Source: a virus | Strand: one strand, 5' to 3' | Virus record (IMG/VR): IMGVR_UViG_3300036770_001551 | Span: 1 to 20,508 of that record | Length of the DNA: 20,508 bases | Shown: positions 7,115 through 14,433 of the stretch, in pieces | Position numbering within the stretch: the stretch's first letter is position 1 | Layout: each line of letters begins with the position of its first letter | Position numbers and translations under genes: made by a program | Notes under the pieces: model-generated | The model's database searches: none | The model's input: only the letters and a program-made list of their open reading frames with translations | Told to the model about the DNA's origin: nothing

Positions 7115-10009
7115 TCAAGGTTCCACCGCAGCACGCTGCACGGCTCCAGCTAACGCTTTCTGGATAGCCTCGCTCTCGTCCTCAGAGCACCGGAACAACA
7201 GGCAGTCCGTAGGCGGTGCTACCAGCCCGGTGTCCGAGAGCAGGCGCTTCTTCTTAGGTCCCAGGTATCGGAACGGCGCGGAAGCGCTCTTGCACTCCTC
7301 CAGTGCCGTAGCCATCGTAAACTGCCGATCCACGCAGTAGTCCCTGAACGCCTTCTTGGCTATGTACATCATCGACGGCGTGCCAACCTCAAGCCGTGCA
7401 ACGACTCGACTGTTGCGAGGCTCGTGGAATACCGCAGACGCCGTAAACGGGTTCATCTCGTTCAGGTTCACGCCGACGATGCCGTTGTGGTTCTCCAGCA
7501 GGAAGTCACCCAGCAGCGAGTTCGAGTCGTGGGTTTCGTCCTTGATGACGTCCCTGTTGCCCAGCAGCTTCTTGATCGCCCACTGCTGCAGGTTCTCGAT
7601 GTCTAAATCATGCAACCCAAGAGACTGTGAAATGCGTCCAGCGACTAGCACGATCGCGATGACTGCGACGATGAATCGCTCCTCCATGCGCTTGCCGGCC
7701 TGCTGCCAGATGATATCCCGCTGCTTGTCGATCAGACGCTGCAGTCGATCTTTGTTCTTCACCAGCCACTGCGCGTACACGGGTCCGGCGACGCCGTAGT
7801 TGTCCATCATCCGCGCAAAGATCTTGTCGCCGTCTGGGATCTCTACCCGGTCGACCTCCAGTTCGATCATTCGCATGAGTTCGCCGTCAGCCCTAGCCTT
7901 CATTTTGGCTAGCTTGCTGACCATCGAGGCGTTGCTGTTCGAGACGTTGATCAGCGACCAGTAGGTGTTGTTCGACCGCAGGCGGTTGGTCTGCCCCTCC
8001 ATGCGGTCCTTGCCCTTGCCGTGCGTCGTCGCGTAGACCATGTCGGACACGTCTTCCGGGCGCAGGTTGGTCATCTCGTCAGACCCGGCGCACAGGTTGT
8101 TCAGCACGCCAAACTTGTGATCTCTGGCGTTCACGGTGTCCTTGGAGTTTATCAACGTCTCCCGAGGGTGGCCGAACACACTCATCGCGATCTGCGTAGC
8201 CGTCGTCTTACCCGTGCCCGACTCGTTGCTCAGCAGGTTAACCGTAACCCCAGCGATGCCGCTGAACGGAACCAGCGGAGATCCAAAGCCGCATAGCGCG
8301 GCGAACTGCAGCGGCTCCATGCCGGGTCGAGCCAAAGCGTTGATGACAGTCTTCCATTCTGTCAGTGAGCCGACAGGCTCGAACAGGTGGATGACTTCTG
8401 AGGTCGCGCTCGATGCTGGGTTGTGCAGGATCTTATTCGCCGTATACACCCGGTTGCCGACTACGAAACCGTCGCGCCGTGGTGTCCAACCAAACTGAAG
8501 CCGTGCTTCACGCGCTTTGCCACGCATCTGAAGATCTTTTGTGTAGCGTATTGCGTACGACATTATCAACTCCATCTGCTTCTTGCTGCCAGCGATGCCC
8601 TGTTTGCCGGCGGTTGTCTTGAACTTATCAGGAGAATGAATATCTGCCAATGGTATGGAAAATTCACGTTCACCGTCATGCGGTAGTATCAACTTGAACA
8701 CGACCACTTCGCCTGCCTGCGGATCGTTGAGGCGTTGTGTGGCGTAGAAGTCGTGCTCGTACACCAACTCTTCGCTCTTCTCGCCGTCCGCGTCCTCTCC
8801 CTGCTTGTAAACGCCACCGTGCTTGCCTCGAAAGTACGGGAACGGCGGCGAATAGTTGACGTTGGGTGGAGGGTTCAGCACCTCTGGCTTTTCAACTGTT
8901 TCGGCGGTCAGTTCGACTTCCGCGATCACGTCGATCTGCTCCGGGTCGACCTCCTGCACCTCGGCGCGCGCTATGGCCCGGCCCAGCACGATCGGGCTTT
9001 TGACATTGTGCGGGCAGCCTTCGCATAGCTCCGGTGCTTTGGTTCTGAATGTGGCGCAGGTGTGCGGGTATTCTGCACCAGACGCCTTGCGCTCTGTCTC
9101 GTTGTAGTCGTACTCCGGGTGCTTGCACGACATCTTGTGGATCGCGGTATCCCGGTCCTCGCAGTGCTGGGCGATGGACAGTGCGCTGTACCAGAGCGGT
9201 TCCGGCACGTTCTCCTGATCGAGCAGCACATGCTTGATCGCGTTGCATCCGGTGCCAGCCAAGCTCGACTTCGCGATGATCGAGAAGCGGGATATCTGAT
9301 TGCCCAGCAGCCCTTGCATGATGGGGCTGATAGGGGCCGCAGGGCGCTCGACTGGGCGCTTCTCGACAGGCGGGGCTACCTTCGTGCGCTGGAGCGCTTC
9401 AGCGAACTCCTGCAGCGTGATAGCGGTGCCGAACCGTAGGACATCGACATCGCGTGGAGCATCGAGATCCTTGAAATTGTGCGTGCCCGGTATGCGTAGC
9501 ACGCGCGCTGCGTCGTACAACGGCGTACCTGGGTCGTAGCCGAAGTCAAAGTGCTGCGCCACTGCCATGAAGTGCTTGGCGACTGGCATCCAGTCCTCAA
9601 CCTCGACTGCTTCTGCCAGCACCCAGTAAACGTGCAGGCCGTAGCCGCTCGACACAAGCGTCGGGTAGGGTATGCCCACCTGCGAGCAGAACTCGCCCAG
9701 TGCGGCGCGTGCGTCGTCCAGCGTGGAGTACTTTTTGTTGTCACCCCAGTCCAGATCCATGAAGAACGTCTTGATCCACCCGGCGTTGTCTGCCGTGCGG
9801 CGCTTCACATCACTGAATGTTGCTATTGAAAAGTAAGCTTCTTTCTTCTGCGAAACATACGAACGGACAACTCTAGGTATTTCGCGAACTTCATTTAGGA
9901 ATATATGAGTGGGTCTGTTTTCTTTTACCTTCCCACCTTCCAAGAAAAACACGCAGTACCTGCCGTAATGCGGCAGTACACTGCGTAGAAAGGTATCTAC
10001 GCGATTCAT
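7115..10009 (-). CDS. Primase-helicase: archaeo-eukaryotic primase fused to DUF927-like helicase
   Basis: The protein has 964 residues from the ATG at 10009. The N-terminal domain has archaeo-eukaryotic primase motifs: FFMDLDW with metal-binding Asp85 and Asp87, SGYGLH at 121-126, and RIPGTHN at 172-178. A Cys-rich segment near 310-335 (CATF, then CEGCPHN) may bind zinc. The C-terminal half has a P-loop (SNESGTGKTT, Lys601) and a Walker B-like segment (NLCAGSDEMT, near 640), as in DUF927-like helicases. It should prime and unwind DNA at the replication fork. The longest frame starts 36 bases earlier at 10045, but that ATG lies in the loop of an intrinsic terminator hairpin, and the 12 extra residues are encoded by the terminator. 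The first part of the gene (about 9790-9960) is visibly richer in A+T than the rest. It is the largest gene of the operon. Confidence 0.85.
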   Translation of the reverse strand: MNRVDTFLRSVLPHYGRYCVFFLEGGKVKENRPTHIFLNEVREIPRVVRSYVSQKKEAYFSIATFSDVKRRTADNAGWIKTFFMDLDWGDNKKYSTLDDARAALGEFCSQVGIPYPTLVSSGYGLHVYWVLAEAVEVEDWMPVAKHFMAVAQHFDFGYDPGTPLYDAARVLRIPGTHNFKDLDAPRDVDVLRFGTAITLQEFAEALQRTKVAPPVEKRPVERPAAPISPIMQGLLGNQISRFSIIAKSSLAGTGCNAIKHVLLDQENVPEPLWYSALSIAQHCEDRDTAIHKMSCKHPEYDYNETERKASGAEYPHTCATFRTKAPELCEGCPHNVKSPIVLGRAIARAEVQEVDPEQIDVIAEVELTAETVEKPEVLNPPPNVNYSPPFPYFRGKHGGVYKQGEDADGEKSEELVYEHDFYATQRLNDPQAGEVVVFKLILPHDGEREFSIPLADIHSPDKFKTTAGKQGIAGSKKQMELIMSYAIRYTKDLQMRGKAREARLQFGWTPRRDGFVVGNRVYTANKILHNPASSATSEVIHLFEPVGSLTEWKTVINALARPGMEPLQFAALCGFGSPLVPFSGIAGVTVNLLSNESGTGKTTATQIAMSVFGHPRETLINSKDTVNARDHKFGVLNNLCAGSDEMTNLRPEDVSDMVYATTHGKGKDRMEGQTNRLRSNNTYWSLINVSNSNASMVSKLAKMKARADGELMRMIELEVDRVEIPDGDKIFARMMDNYGVAGPVYAQWLVKNKDRLQRLIDKQRDIIWQQAGKRMEERFIVAVIAIVLVAGRISQSLGLHDLDIENLQQWAIKKLLGNRDVIKDETHDSNSLLGDFLLENHNGIVGVNLNEMNPFTASAVFHEPRNSRVVARLEVGTPSMMYIAKKAFRDYCVDRQFTMATALEECKSASAPFRYLGPKKKRLLSDTGLVAPPTDCLLFRCSEDESEAIQKALAGAVQRAAVEP

Positions 10010-10030
10010 GCTGCGCCCCCGAGGGTAAAA

Positions 10031-10053
10031 GGGCGAGGTTGTCATCCTCGCCC
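10031..10053 (-). terminator. Intrinsic terminator or attenuator before the primase-helicase gene
   Basis: On the - strand, GGGCGAGG and CCTCGCCC form a perfect 8-base-pair stem (10046-10053 with 10031-10038) around a 7-base loop, followed at once by TTTT (10027-10030). It lies between the candidate SSB gene and the primase-helicase gene. Incomplete termination here would give more SSB than primase. Confidence 0.65.
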
Positions 10054-10060
10054 TTCACAA

Positions 10061-10090
10061 ATATCAGCCAACCCGTTCGAGGGCTGATAT
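10061..10090 (-). other. Perfect inverted repeat overlapping the SSB stop codon
   Basis: ATATCAGCC (10061-10069) and GGCTGATAT (10082-10090) form a perfect 9-base-pair stem with a 12-base loop. On the - strand it begins at the last base of the upstream stop codon and lies just before the terminator hairpin. It could be a transcript-end stabiliser, the first of two tandem terminators (the following T tract is short), or an operator. Confidence 0.6.
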
Positions 10091-11058
10091 CAGTCGTCAG
10101 CCCAATCGTCGATCAGCGATTTCAGTTCATCCTCGCTATCGTCCTGCGGCTTAGCCGCAGCAGCCGGCTTCGTTCGCTTGGTCGGCTCAGCGAAGATAGC
10201 ATCAAGTTCTTCCTCGCTCTCCTCGACAACCGGCGCAGGCTTGGCAGCGCGCGTAGCTTTGGCAGTCTTAGCTGGCGGTGCTTCGACTTCGTCGTCCGCA
10301 TCATCCGCGAACGGCGTGCCTTCGACACTGCGATCTTGCCGCTTCATATCAAACGAGCGAGGTCCGATATGGTCGGCGACTTCGGAAGATTCCACAAGCC
10401 GATTCACGACTTCGAGTTCCTCCTTCGTGATCGGGCGAACTGCTTGGAACAGCAGTTTCGGCACCGGGCTCTTCACGTCGAATTTGAACTCGGTGATGAC
10501 CCGCTCGATGGCGATCTTGAAGCCCGCCAGTTTCCGGGCGTACTCCTGCAGGCTGCTGTACCGCCCTGCGCCTTCGCCAAAGATCGAGGTCGCTGGGATG
10601 TTGATTCCGTACACGCCACCTTCGATGTCGCCATCGAGCACGACTGCGAGCCGTGCGCTGTACCGGCAGGCGCGGCTGTTGTTCTTGCCGGAACCCTTGA
10701 TGTTCTGCGGGCAAGTCGCGCACGACTTGGCTTGCGGCTCCGGGGCCTTGCCTGCTGGCGAGACGCCGTCGTCAGACCAGCATACGGGCGAGGAGTCCAC
10801 GCCGTCGACATACTCACCGTCGTAAAACGTGCGCGCGAACGTGGGCGCAGCGCCGACAACGATGAAGTTCATGGAGCGGTCTTCGTTTACCGCCAGTTCC
10901 TGCCCGCCGACGATCATGCGGAACACGGAGCCCTTGATGCTGATCCGGCGGGAATCGCTTCCACCAGCCAGCGCAGCGGTCGTGGCACTGGCACCATTGT
11001 CAATCAGGTACGCAGGAATCCGCGCATCCGAGGCGAACAGACTCAGTTCTTTGCTCAT
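10090..11058 (-). CDS. Candidate single-stranded DNA-binding protein with Cys cluster and acidic tail
   Basis: The protein has 322 residues. Cys at 93, 113, 116 and 131 (the middle pair in CATCPQN) could bind zinc. The region about 35-240 is a mixed alpha/beta core. After about residue 245 it becomes a low-complexity Ala/Lys/Pro/Glu linker ending in a strongly acidic tail (DDSEDELKSLIDDWADD). A folded DNA-binding core, flexible linker and acidic tip is the usual layout of phage and bacterial SSBs. The gene lies next to the primase-helicase. I did not recognise a named family, so the function is inferred from architecture and context. The start overlaps the stop of the upstream HTH gene (ATGA). 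Two hairpins follow the stop. Confidence 0.6.
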   Translation of the reverse strand: MSKELSLFASDARIPAYLIDNGASATTAALAGGSDSRRISIKGSVFRMIVGGQELAVNEDRSMNFIVVGAAPTFARTFYDGEYVDGVDSSPVCWSDDGVSPAGKAPEPQAKSCATCPQNIKGSGKNNSRACRYSARLAVVLDGDIEGGVYGINIPATSIFGEGAGRYSSLQEYARKLAGFKIAIERVITEFKFDVKSPVPKLLFQAVRPITKEELEVVNRLVESSEVADHIGPRSFDMKRQDRSVEGTPFADDADDEVEAPPAKTAKATRAAKPAPVVEESEEELDAIFAEPTKRTKPAAAAKPQDDSEDELKSLIDDWADD

Positions 11059-11252
11059 TCTTCTACTCCGGGGTTATTGACCTGCTCGCTTTCAGATACG
11101 AAATTCTGAAGCGTGCTTTTCTTGAAGAACACCTTCCGACCGAGACGGACGAAAGGCAGTTTGCCCTCGCGCTTCAACTTGTGAATCGCTGCGGGCGACA
11201 GTCGCAGCATGTCTGCGGCTTCTTTCGTGGTGAGGATATCGATCTCGTTCAT
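11055..11252 (-). CDS. Excisionase-family helix-turn-helix protein
   Basis: The protein has 65 residues. It shows the HTH_17/excisionase pattern: LTTKEAADMLRLSPAAIHKL, then GKLPFVRLGRKVFF and a final helix. This is a winged HTH of the MerR/Xis type that binds DNA. It has a good Shine-Dalgarno (GGAG) and ATGA overlaps with both neighbouring genes, so it is embedded in the replication operon. It could be a regulator or an architectural protein. With no integrase in the window, a true excisionase role is unproven. Confidence 0.8.
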   Translation of the reverse strand: MNEIDILTTKEAADMLRLSPAAIHKLKREGKLPFVRLGRKVFFKKSTLQNFVSESEQVNNPGVEE

Positions 11253-11641
11253 TTGTTGCTCCGTCTCACAGTTATCGTGTATTCGCTATTGACATTTACG
11301 GGCGGTTTAGTGTCTGGGTTCTCCTCCAGAAACTGCTTCATGTTACCCTGATGGACACGCCGCTCCACCAGATCATAACCGTCAGGCCCGAGATCCACCA
11401 AGAAGTTTTTGAACTCATCCCAGTTGGCAGCCCAGTACCGCGTTTTGATAGAGCGGATGACGGTTCCGCTTTTGGTTTTCAGGCTTTCCGTGCCTGTTTC
11501 GTTGGCGATCTTCAGCAACGCGCCGCGAATGACATCGAGCTTAGCATCAAGCTCGCCGACCTGCTTCTCGTGCTCACGCACCAGAGCGTCCTTGGTATCG
11601 CGGATCTTGATGAACACTTTAACCAGTTTCTCAGTATCCAT
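11249..11641 (-). CDS. Conserved phage coiled-coil protein of unknown function
   Basis: The protein has 130 residues from the ATG at 11641, which has GGAG six bases upstream. The longest frame begins with a TTG five codons earlier and is less likely. The N-terminal third is a charged, probably coiled-coil helix. The rest reads SLKTKSGTVIRSIKTRYWAA, then a WDEFKNFL helix, ERRVHQGNMKQFLEENP and a final beta strand (EYTITVRR). I know this pattern as a protein common in phage replication regions, without firm function. The coiled coil loosely recalls Gam-like nuclease inhibitors, but that is only a guess. Confidence 0.75.
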   Translation of the reverse strand: MDTEKLVKVFIKIRDTKDALVREHEKQVGELDAKLDVIRGALLKIANETGTESLKTKSGTVIRSIKTRYWAANWDEFKNFLVDLGPDGYDLVERRVHQGNMKQFLEENPDTKPPVNVNSEYTITVRRSNK

Positions 11642-11657
11642 GTCGTGCTCCAGCAAT

Positions 11658-13211
11658 CTAGGTATGTATGGCTTCTTCGTACAGTGACGTTAGTAGTTTC
11701 TGTGTCACTTCGCGTGATTCTAGCGCATCATATAGTTTCTTTTCAACTGGTGATCCATATATTTTTATTATCGTCATTTTGTTCTTCTGCGACGGGCGGT
11801 TGATGCGCTCGTTCGCCTGCAACCACGTCTCGACAGACGCCACAGGCCCGAACCACACGATCGTATCCGCAGCCGTCAGCGTGACCCCGTGCGAGGCCGA
11901 CTGGGGCTGGATGACCAGCACCCGAGGATCTTCTGTCTGCTGGAAGTCATCGAATATTCGGCGTCGCGCATTCAGCGACACGGCACCACTGATCACTTCA
12001 GTGCTTATCCCAGCTTTGCGAAGCGCGTCCGTCACGATGTCGATCGCGTGCCTGAACGGAACAAACACAAGCGTCTTCGCCGTGGCGTTCTCGACGATGT
12101 CGATGACCTCCTGAATCCTAGCGCTCGCGTCGAACTGCACGACCTCGCCAGTATCGGAATACACCGCACCTGCTGACAGTTGCAGCAACTTGTTCATGCC
12201 CGCCGCTGCGTGGACTGCAGTGATCTGCTCGCCTGCTGCTTCAATCAACGCCCGCTTTTTCATCGCCGCGTAGAACTTCGCCTGCTGCGCGCTCAAAGGC
12301 ACCAGTCGCGTCTGGTACGTCACTGGCGGCAGGTCGAGGCAGTCTTCTTTGGTGAACCGGATCGCCGGCTGCAACGCGAGGTTCACCAGCTTCGTGGATC
12401 GGGGATGCGGTTCCCACCGAAACGCGGAGAGCTTGACCATGACCGCGTCGCGCCACGCGCCAAAAAACTTGGGAACATTCTGAGGTACGGTCATCTTCGC
12501 GAGGCCATAGGCATCCAGCGGCGACTGCGCGGCGGGCGTACCTGTCAGCATCCAGACTTTCGTGCTGGGCGTGATGAGGCTGTTGGTTGTTTTCCATCGC
12601 CGAGTCGTAGCAGTCTTAACGTAGTTCGCCTCATCGATGACGATCAGGTCGAACCCATACGCCGCGAGTTCCTTGCGAACAACTGGGACGCCGTCGTAGT
12701 TGATGATGACGAACTCGTAGTCACCCGCGAGCACCTTCTGCCGTTGTTCGCGAGATCCATGACAGATCGCCGCCGTGCGGTGCATGGCCGTGCGGAAGAT
12801 CTCATCGAGCCACGTCGGCATGACTGACACGGGGCAGAGCACCAAGACGCGGGTTACGTCCTTCTTGCGCAGCAGATAGTCTGCCGCCCAGATGACTGAC
12901 TTGGTTTTGCCAGTCCCTTGCGAGTTGAAGCAGAACGCCCTTGGGTGCGCGGCCAGAAACGCAGCAGTCGTTTTCTGGTGCTCGTAGGGTTTCTCAAATC
13001 CGGGCCAGTCGTACTCGCGTTCGATGGGCGCGAGCATTTTACGCACGCCAAGCGACGAGAGCTTGCGTGCGTTCTCCAGCGTCCAGTGAATCAGTACTTT
13101 GTGCAGGCCGTTGGTAGTCTGCCCAACGACTGCACTTTTTCCGATGTTGTTCGTAATCAGGTCAGGGGATTTTACCGTTAGCAGCACTGCCCGGTTGTCG
13201 ATTATTTGCAT
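11658..13211 (-). CDS. SNF2-type superfamily 2 helicase/ATPase
   Basis: The protein has 517 residues. It contains Q-motif-like YEHQKTTAAFL; motif I NSQGTGKTKS (Lys102); Ia VLVLCPVSV; motif II IDEAN (193-196, Asn where His is usual); motif III LTGTPA; and in the second lobe TLVFVPFRHAI, then SASHGVTLT and motif VI QANERINRPSQ near 470. This is the core of an SNF2-like DNA translocase with no extra domain. Phage versions are thought to act in replication, recombination or repair, perhaps fork remodelling. The last 45 residues and the first 30 are encoded by A+T-rich DNA unlike the centre. The ribosome binding site is weak. It precedes the coiled-coil protein gene by one base. Confidence 0.9.
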   Translation of the reverse strand: MQIIDNRAVLLTVKSPDLITNNIGKSAVVGQTTNGLHKVLIHWTLENARKLSSLGVRKMLAPIEREYDWPGFEKPYEHQKTTAAFLAAHPRAFCFNSQGTGKTKSVIWAADYLLRKKDVTRVLVLCPVSVMPTWLDEIFRTAMHRTAAICHGSREQRQKVLAGDYEFVIINYDGVPVVRKELAAYGFDLIVIDEANYVKTATTRRWKTTNSLITPSTKVWMLTGTPAAQSPLDAYGLAKMTVPQNVPKFFGAWRDAVMVKLSAFRWEPHPRSTKLVNLALQPAIRFTKEDCLDLPPVTYQTRLVPLSAQQAKFYAAMKKRALIEAAGEQITAVHAAAGMNKLLQLSAGAVYSDTGEVVQFDASARIQEVIDIVENATAKTLVFVPFRHAIDIVTDALRKAGISTEVISGAVSLNARRRIFDDFQQTEDPRVLVIQPQSASHGVTLTAADTIVWFGPVASVETWLQANERINRPSQKNKMTIIKIYGSPVEKKLYDALESREVTQKLLTSLYEEAIHT

Positions 13212-13239
13212 GACATACTCTAGGTTTCATCAAGGCGCA

Positions 13240-13497
13240 CTACTTTATTTTAGCGTTTTTTGTGCGCTTGTACGATCTATTTTTGTTGGCATCCACTGCG
13301 CGCAGATTGCCGCGCCCGTTGCCGCCGCCCTTCGATAGCGGGCGCTTGTGGTCGACATCCTTGCCGTCGCCCTTCTGGACGAGGCCTTCTTTTTTCAGTT
13401 GATACCGCGCACGGTTGCGGGCCGCGCGCCGCGCCTTCACTTCAGGCTGGCCGTCATACTTGCGTTCGAGGTCGTATCTGCGTGGGTTGCGGGGCAT
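13240..13497 (-). CDS. Small HNH endonuclease
   Basis: The protein has 85 residues from the ATG at 13497, preceded by GAGG. A GTG two codons upstream is the alternative. A basic N-terminal half rich in Arg is followed by the HNH motif DVDHKRPLSKGG, NL and a final Asn (ANKNRSYKR). The DH, NL and N residues of the metal site are present. There is no CxxC zinc pair around the motif. It should nick or cut DNA. It could be a free-standing homing nuclease or a housekeeping phage nuclease, and its in-operon position between the 87-residue protein and the helicase favours neither clearly. Confidence 0.85.
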   Translation of the reverse strand: MPRNPRRYDLERKYDGQPEVKARRAARNRARYQLKKEGLVQKGDGKDVDHKRPLSKGGGNGRGNLRAVDANKNRSYKRTKNAKIK

Positions 13498-13504
13498 ATG
13501 CACC

Positions 13505-13768
13505 TCAGTGAACAGTTGAAGATCCGTCTTCAGCTAGCGTATCAAAATATTGGTTGATCGAATCGACGATCCGCTGCGTTAGCGCTTCAATTTGTTTTAA
13601 CGACAGCAGTGTGGATCGCTGCCCACCCTGCACCCACAAGCCGCCATCAGGCAGTAGCATGACTTTGATGATGGCAATCGCGTTTATGTGGTCGAGCAGG
13701 GCGTCTTCAGGTGCTGTCACTTTGTCGAGCAGCGCCTTTACTGTTTCGTCGTCAATGTCGTTGAACAC
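13505..13768 (-). CDS. Hypothetical protein, 87 residues
   Basis: A GTG at 13768 is chosen as start because GGTGGAGG lies six bases upstream. It also leaves only a 31-base overlap with the upstream nuclease gene, whereas the longest frame would overlap by over 100 bases. The protein is mostly helical, with a central strand pair around LLPDGGLWVQGG and an acidic C-terminus. I do not recognise the family. Its place between two nuclease genes suggests a replication or repair accessory role at most. Confidence 0.6.
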   Translation of the reverse strand: MFNDIDDETVKALLDKVTAPEDALLDHINAIAIIKVMLLPDGGLWVQGGQRSTLLSLKQIEALTQRIVDSINQYFDTLAEDGSSTVH

Positions 13769-14433
13769 TTCGCGCCTCCACCGTTGTACTCGCACGTCGT
13801 GACTGGGCACCACTGCTTGCATAGTCCATTCTGTTTCGCCGGCCAACTGTCGTGCTCATCCGCCGCCGCCAGTAGGTCTGCATCGGCGCACCACTTTGCC
13901 CAGATAGCCGGTGCGTCCTCCACGTTGTACACGCTCTTCACCAGCACCTTGGCCGCAGTGAACAACAACGCACCGCGCACGACCTTCACGCTCGGAAAGT
14001 GCGCGAACGTCATTATCGCCATCAGTTCTAGCTGGCGTTTGTCCGGGTACTTGGCGCTGCCAGTCTTGTAGTCCACGCACCAAGCGAGTTTATCGTTAAC
14101 GACCAGCAGGTCTGCAACGCCACGGTACAGTGCGCTCTTGTCGAAGAACTTGACGGGCTGCATGTCGCGCGTGACGCCCATCTTGTACTCGCAGAGCTTG
14201 GCACCGGGCAGCGCTTTGAGTCGATCCAGCGCCGGTTGTAGCTTGCTGAGATCCTCCGGCAACGGCTCGTCGTACCCGACGTACCGCTCTGCTTTCTCGT
14301 GGACATAGTTCCCGTACAGGATCTGCTCTGACTGGGTGAACGGGATCAGGTTGAGCACCTTCTCGACGTGGTGCTTCCGGGGGCAGGTGTGGAACGACTT
14401 GATCGAACTGAACGACGTGGGCAGAACAGCCAT
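13738..14433 (-). CDS. PD-(D/E)XK nuclease, Cas4/RecB-like, possible Fe-S protein
   Basis: The protein has 231 residues. Motifs in order are SSIKSFHTCPRKH (Cys17), GNYVHEKAE (His45), GVADLLV (Asp108), VDYKTG (Asp121, Lys123) and Gln134. These match the RecB/Cas4 nuclease family active site (His, Asp, Asp-x-Lys, Gln). Three Cys near the C-terminus (205, 209, 214) together with Cys17 could hold a 4Fe-4S cluster as in Cas4 and AddB, although the spacing (C-x3-C-x4-C) differs from the usual C-x2-C-x5-C. Such phage proteins probably process DNA ends during recombination or degrade DNA. The start codon overlaps the polymerase stop by one base (TAATG). No CRISPR or helicase partner of the AddA type is present. 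Confidence 0.85.
   Translation of the reverse strand: MAVLPTSFSSIKSFHTCPRKHHVEKVLNLIPFTQSEQILYGNYVHEKAERYVGYDEPLPEDLSKLQPALDRLKALPGAKLCEYKMGVTRDMQPVKFFDKSALYRGVADLLVVNDKLAWCVDYKTGSAKYPDKRQLELMAIMTFAHFPSVKVVRGALLFTAAKVLVKSVYNVEDAPAIWAKWCADADLLAAADEHDSWPAKQNGLCKQWCPVTTCEYNGGGAKCSTTLTTKQ

Noticed and set aside
10071-10084. GTTCGA resembling a tRNA T-loop
   Set aside because: No matching acceptor, D or anticodon arms can be built around it; it is the loop of the palindrome after the SSB gene.
10039-11109. Rightward frame of 356 codons opposite the SSB candidate and HTH genes
   Set aside because: It is antisense to genes with good ribosome sites and ATGA overlaps, and its translation shows no domain.
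13205-13239. Possible promoter upstream of the SNF2 gene in the A+T-rich patch
   Set aside because: TTGATG and TATGTC are only about ten bases apart and no better -35/-10 pair was found.
13235-13267. Inverted repeat GCGCAC/GTGCGC at the end of the HNH gene
   Set aside because: The stem is only about six pairs with a loop of about 21 bases and no T tract in the leftward direction, so it is too weak to call a terminator.
13738-14433. Cas4-like protein as a sign of a CRISPR system
   Set aside because: No Cas1, Cas2 or repeat-spacer array is present; stand-alone Cas4/RecB-like nucleases are common in phages.
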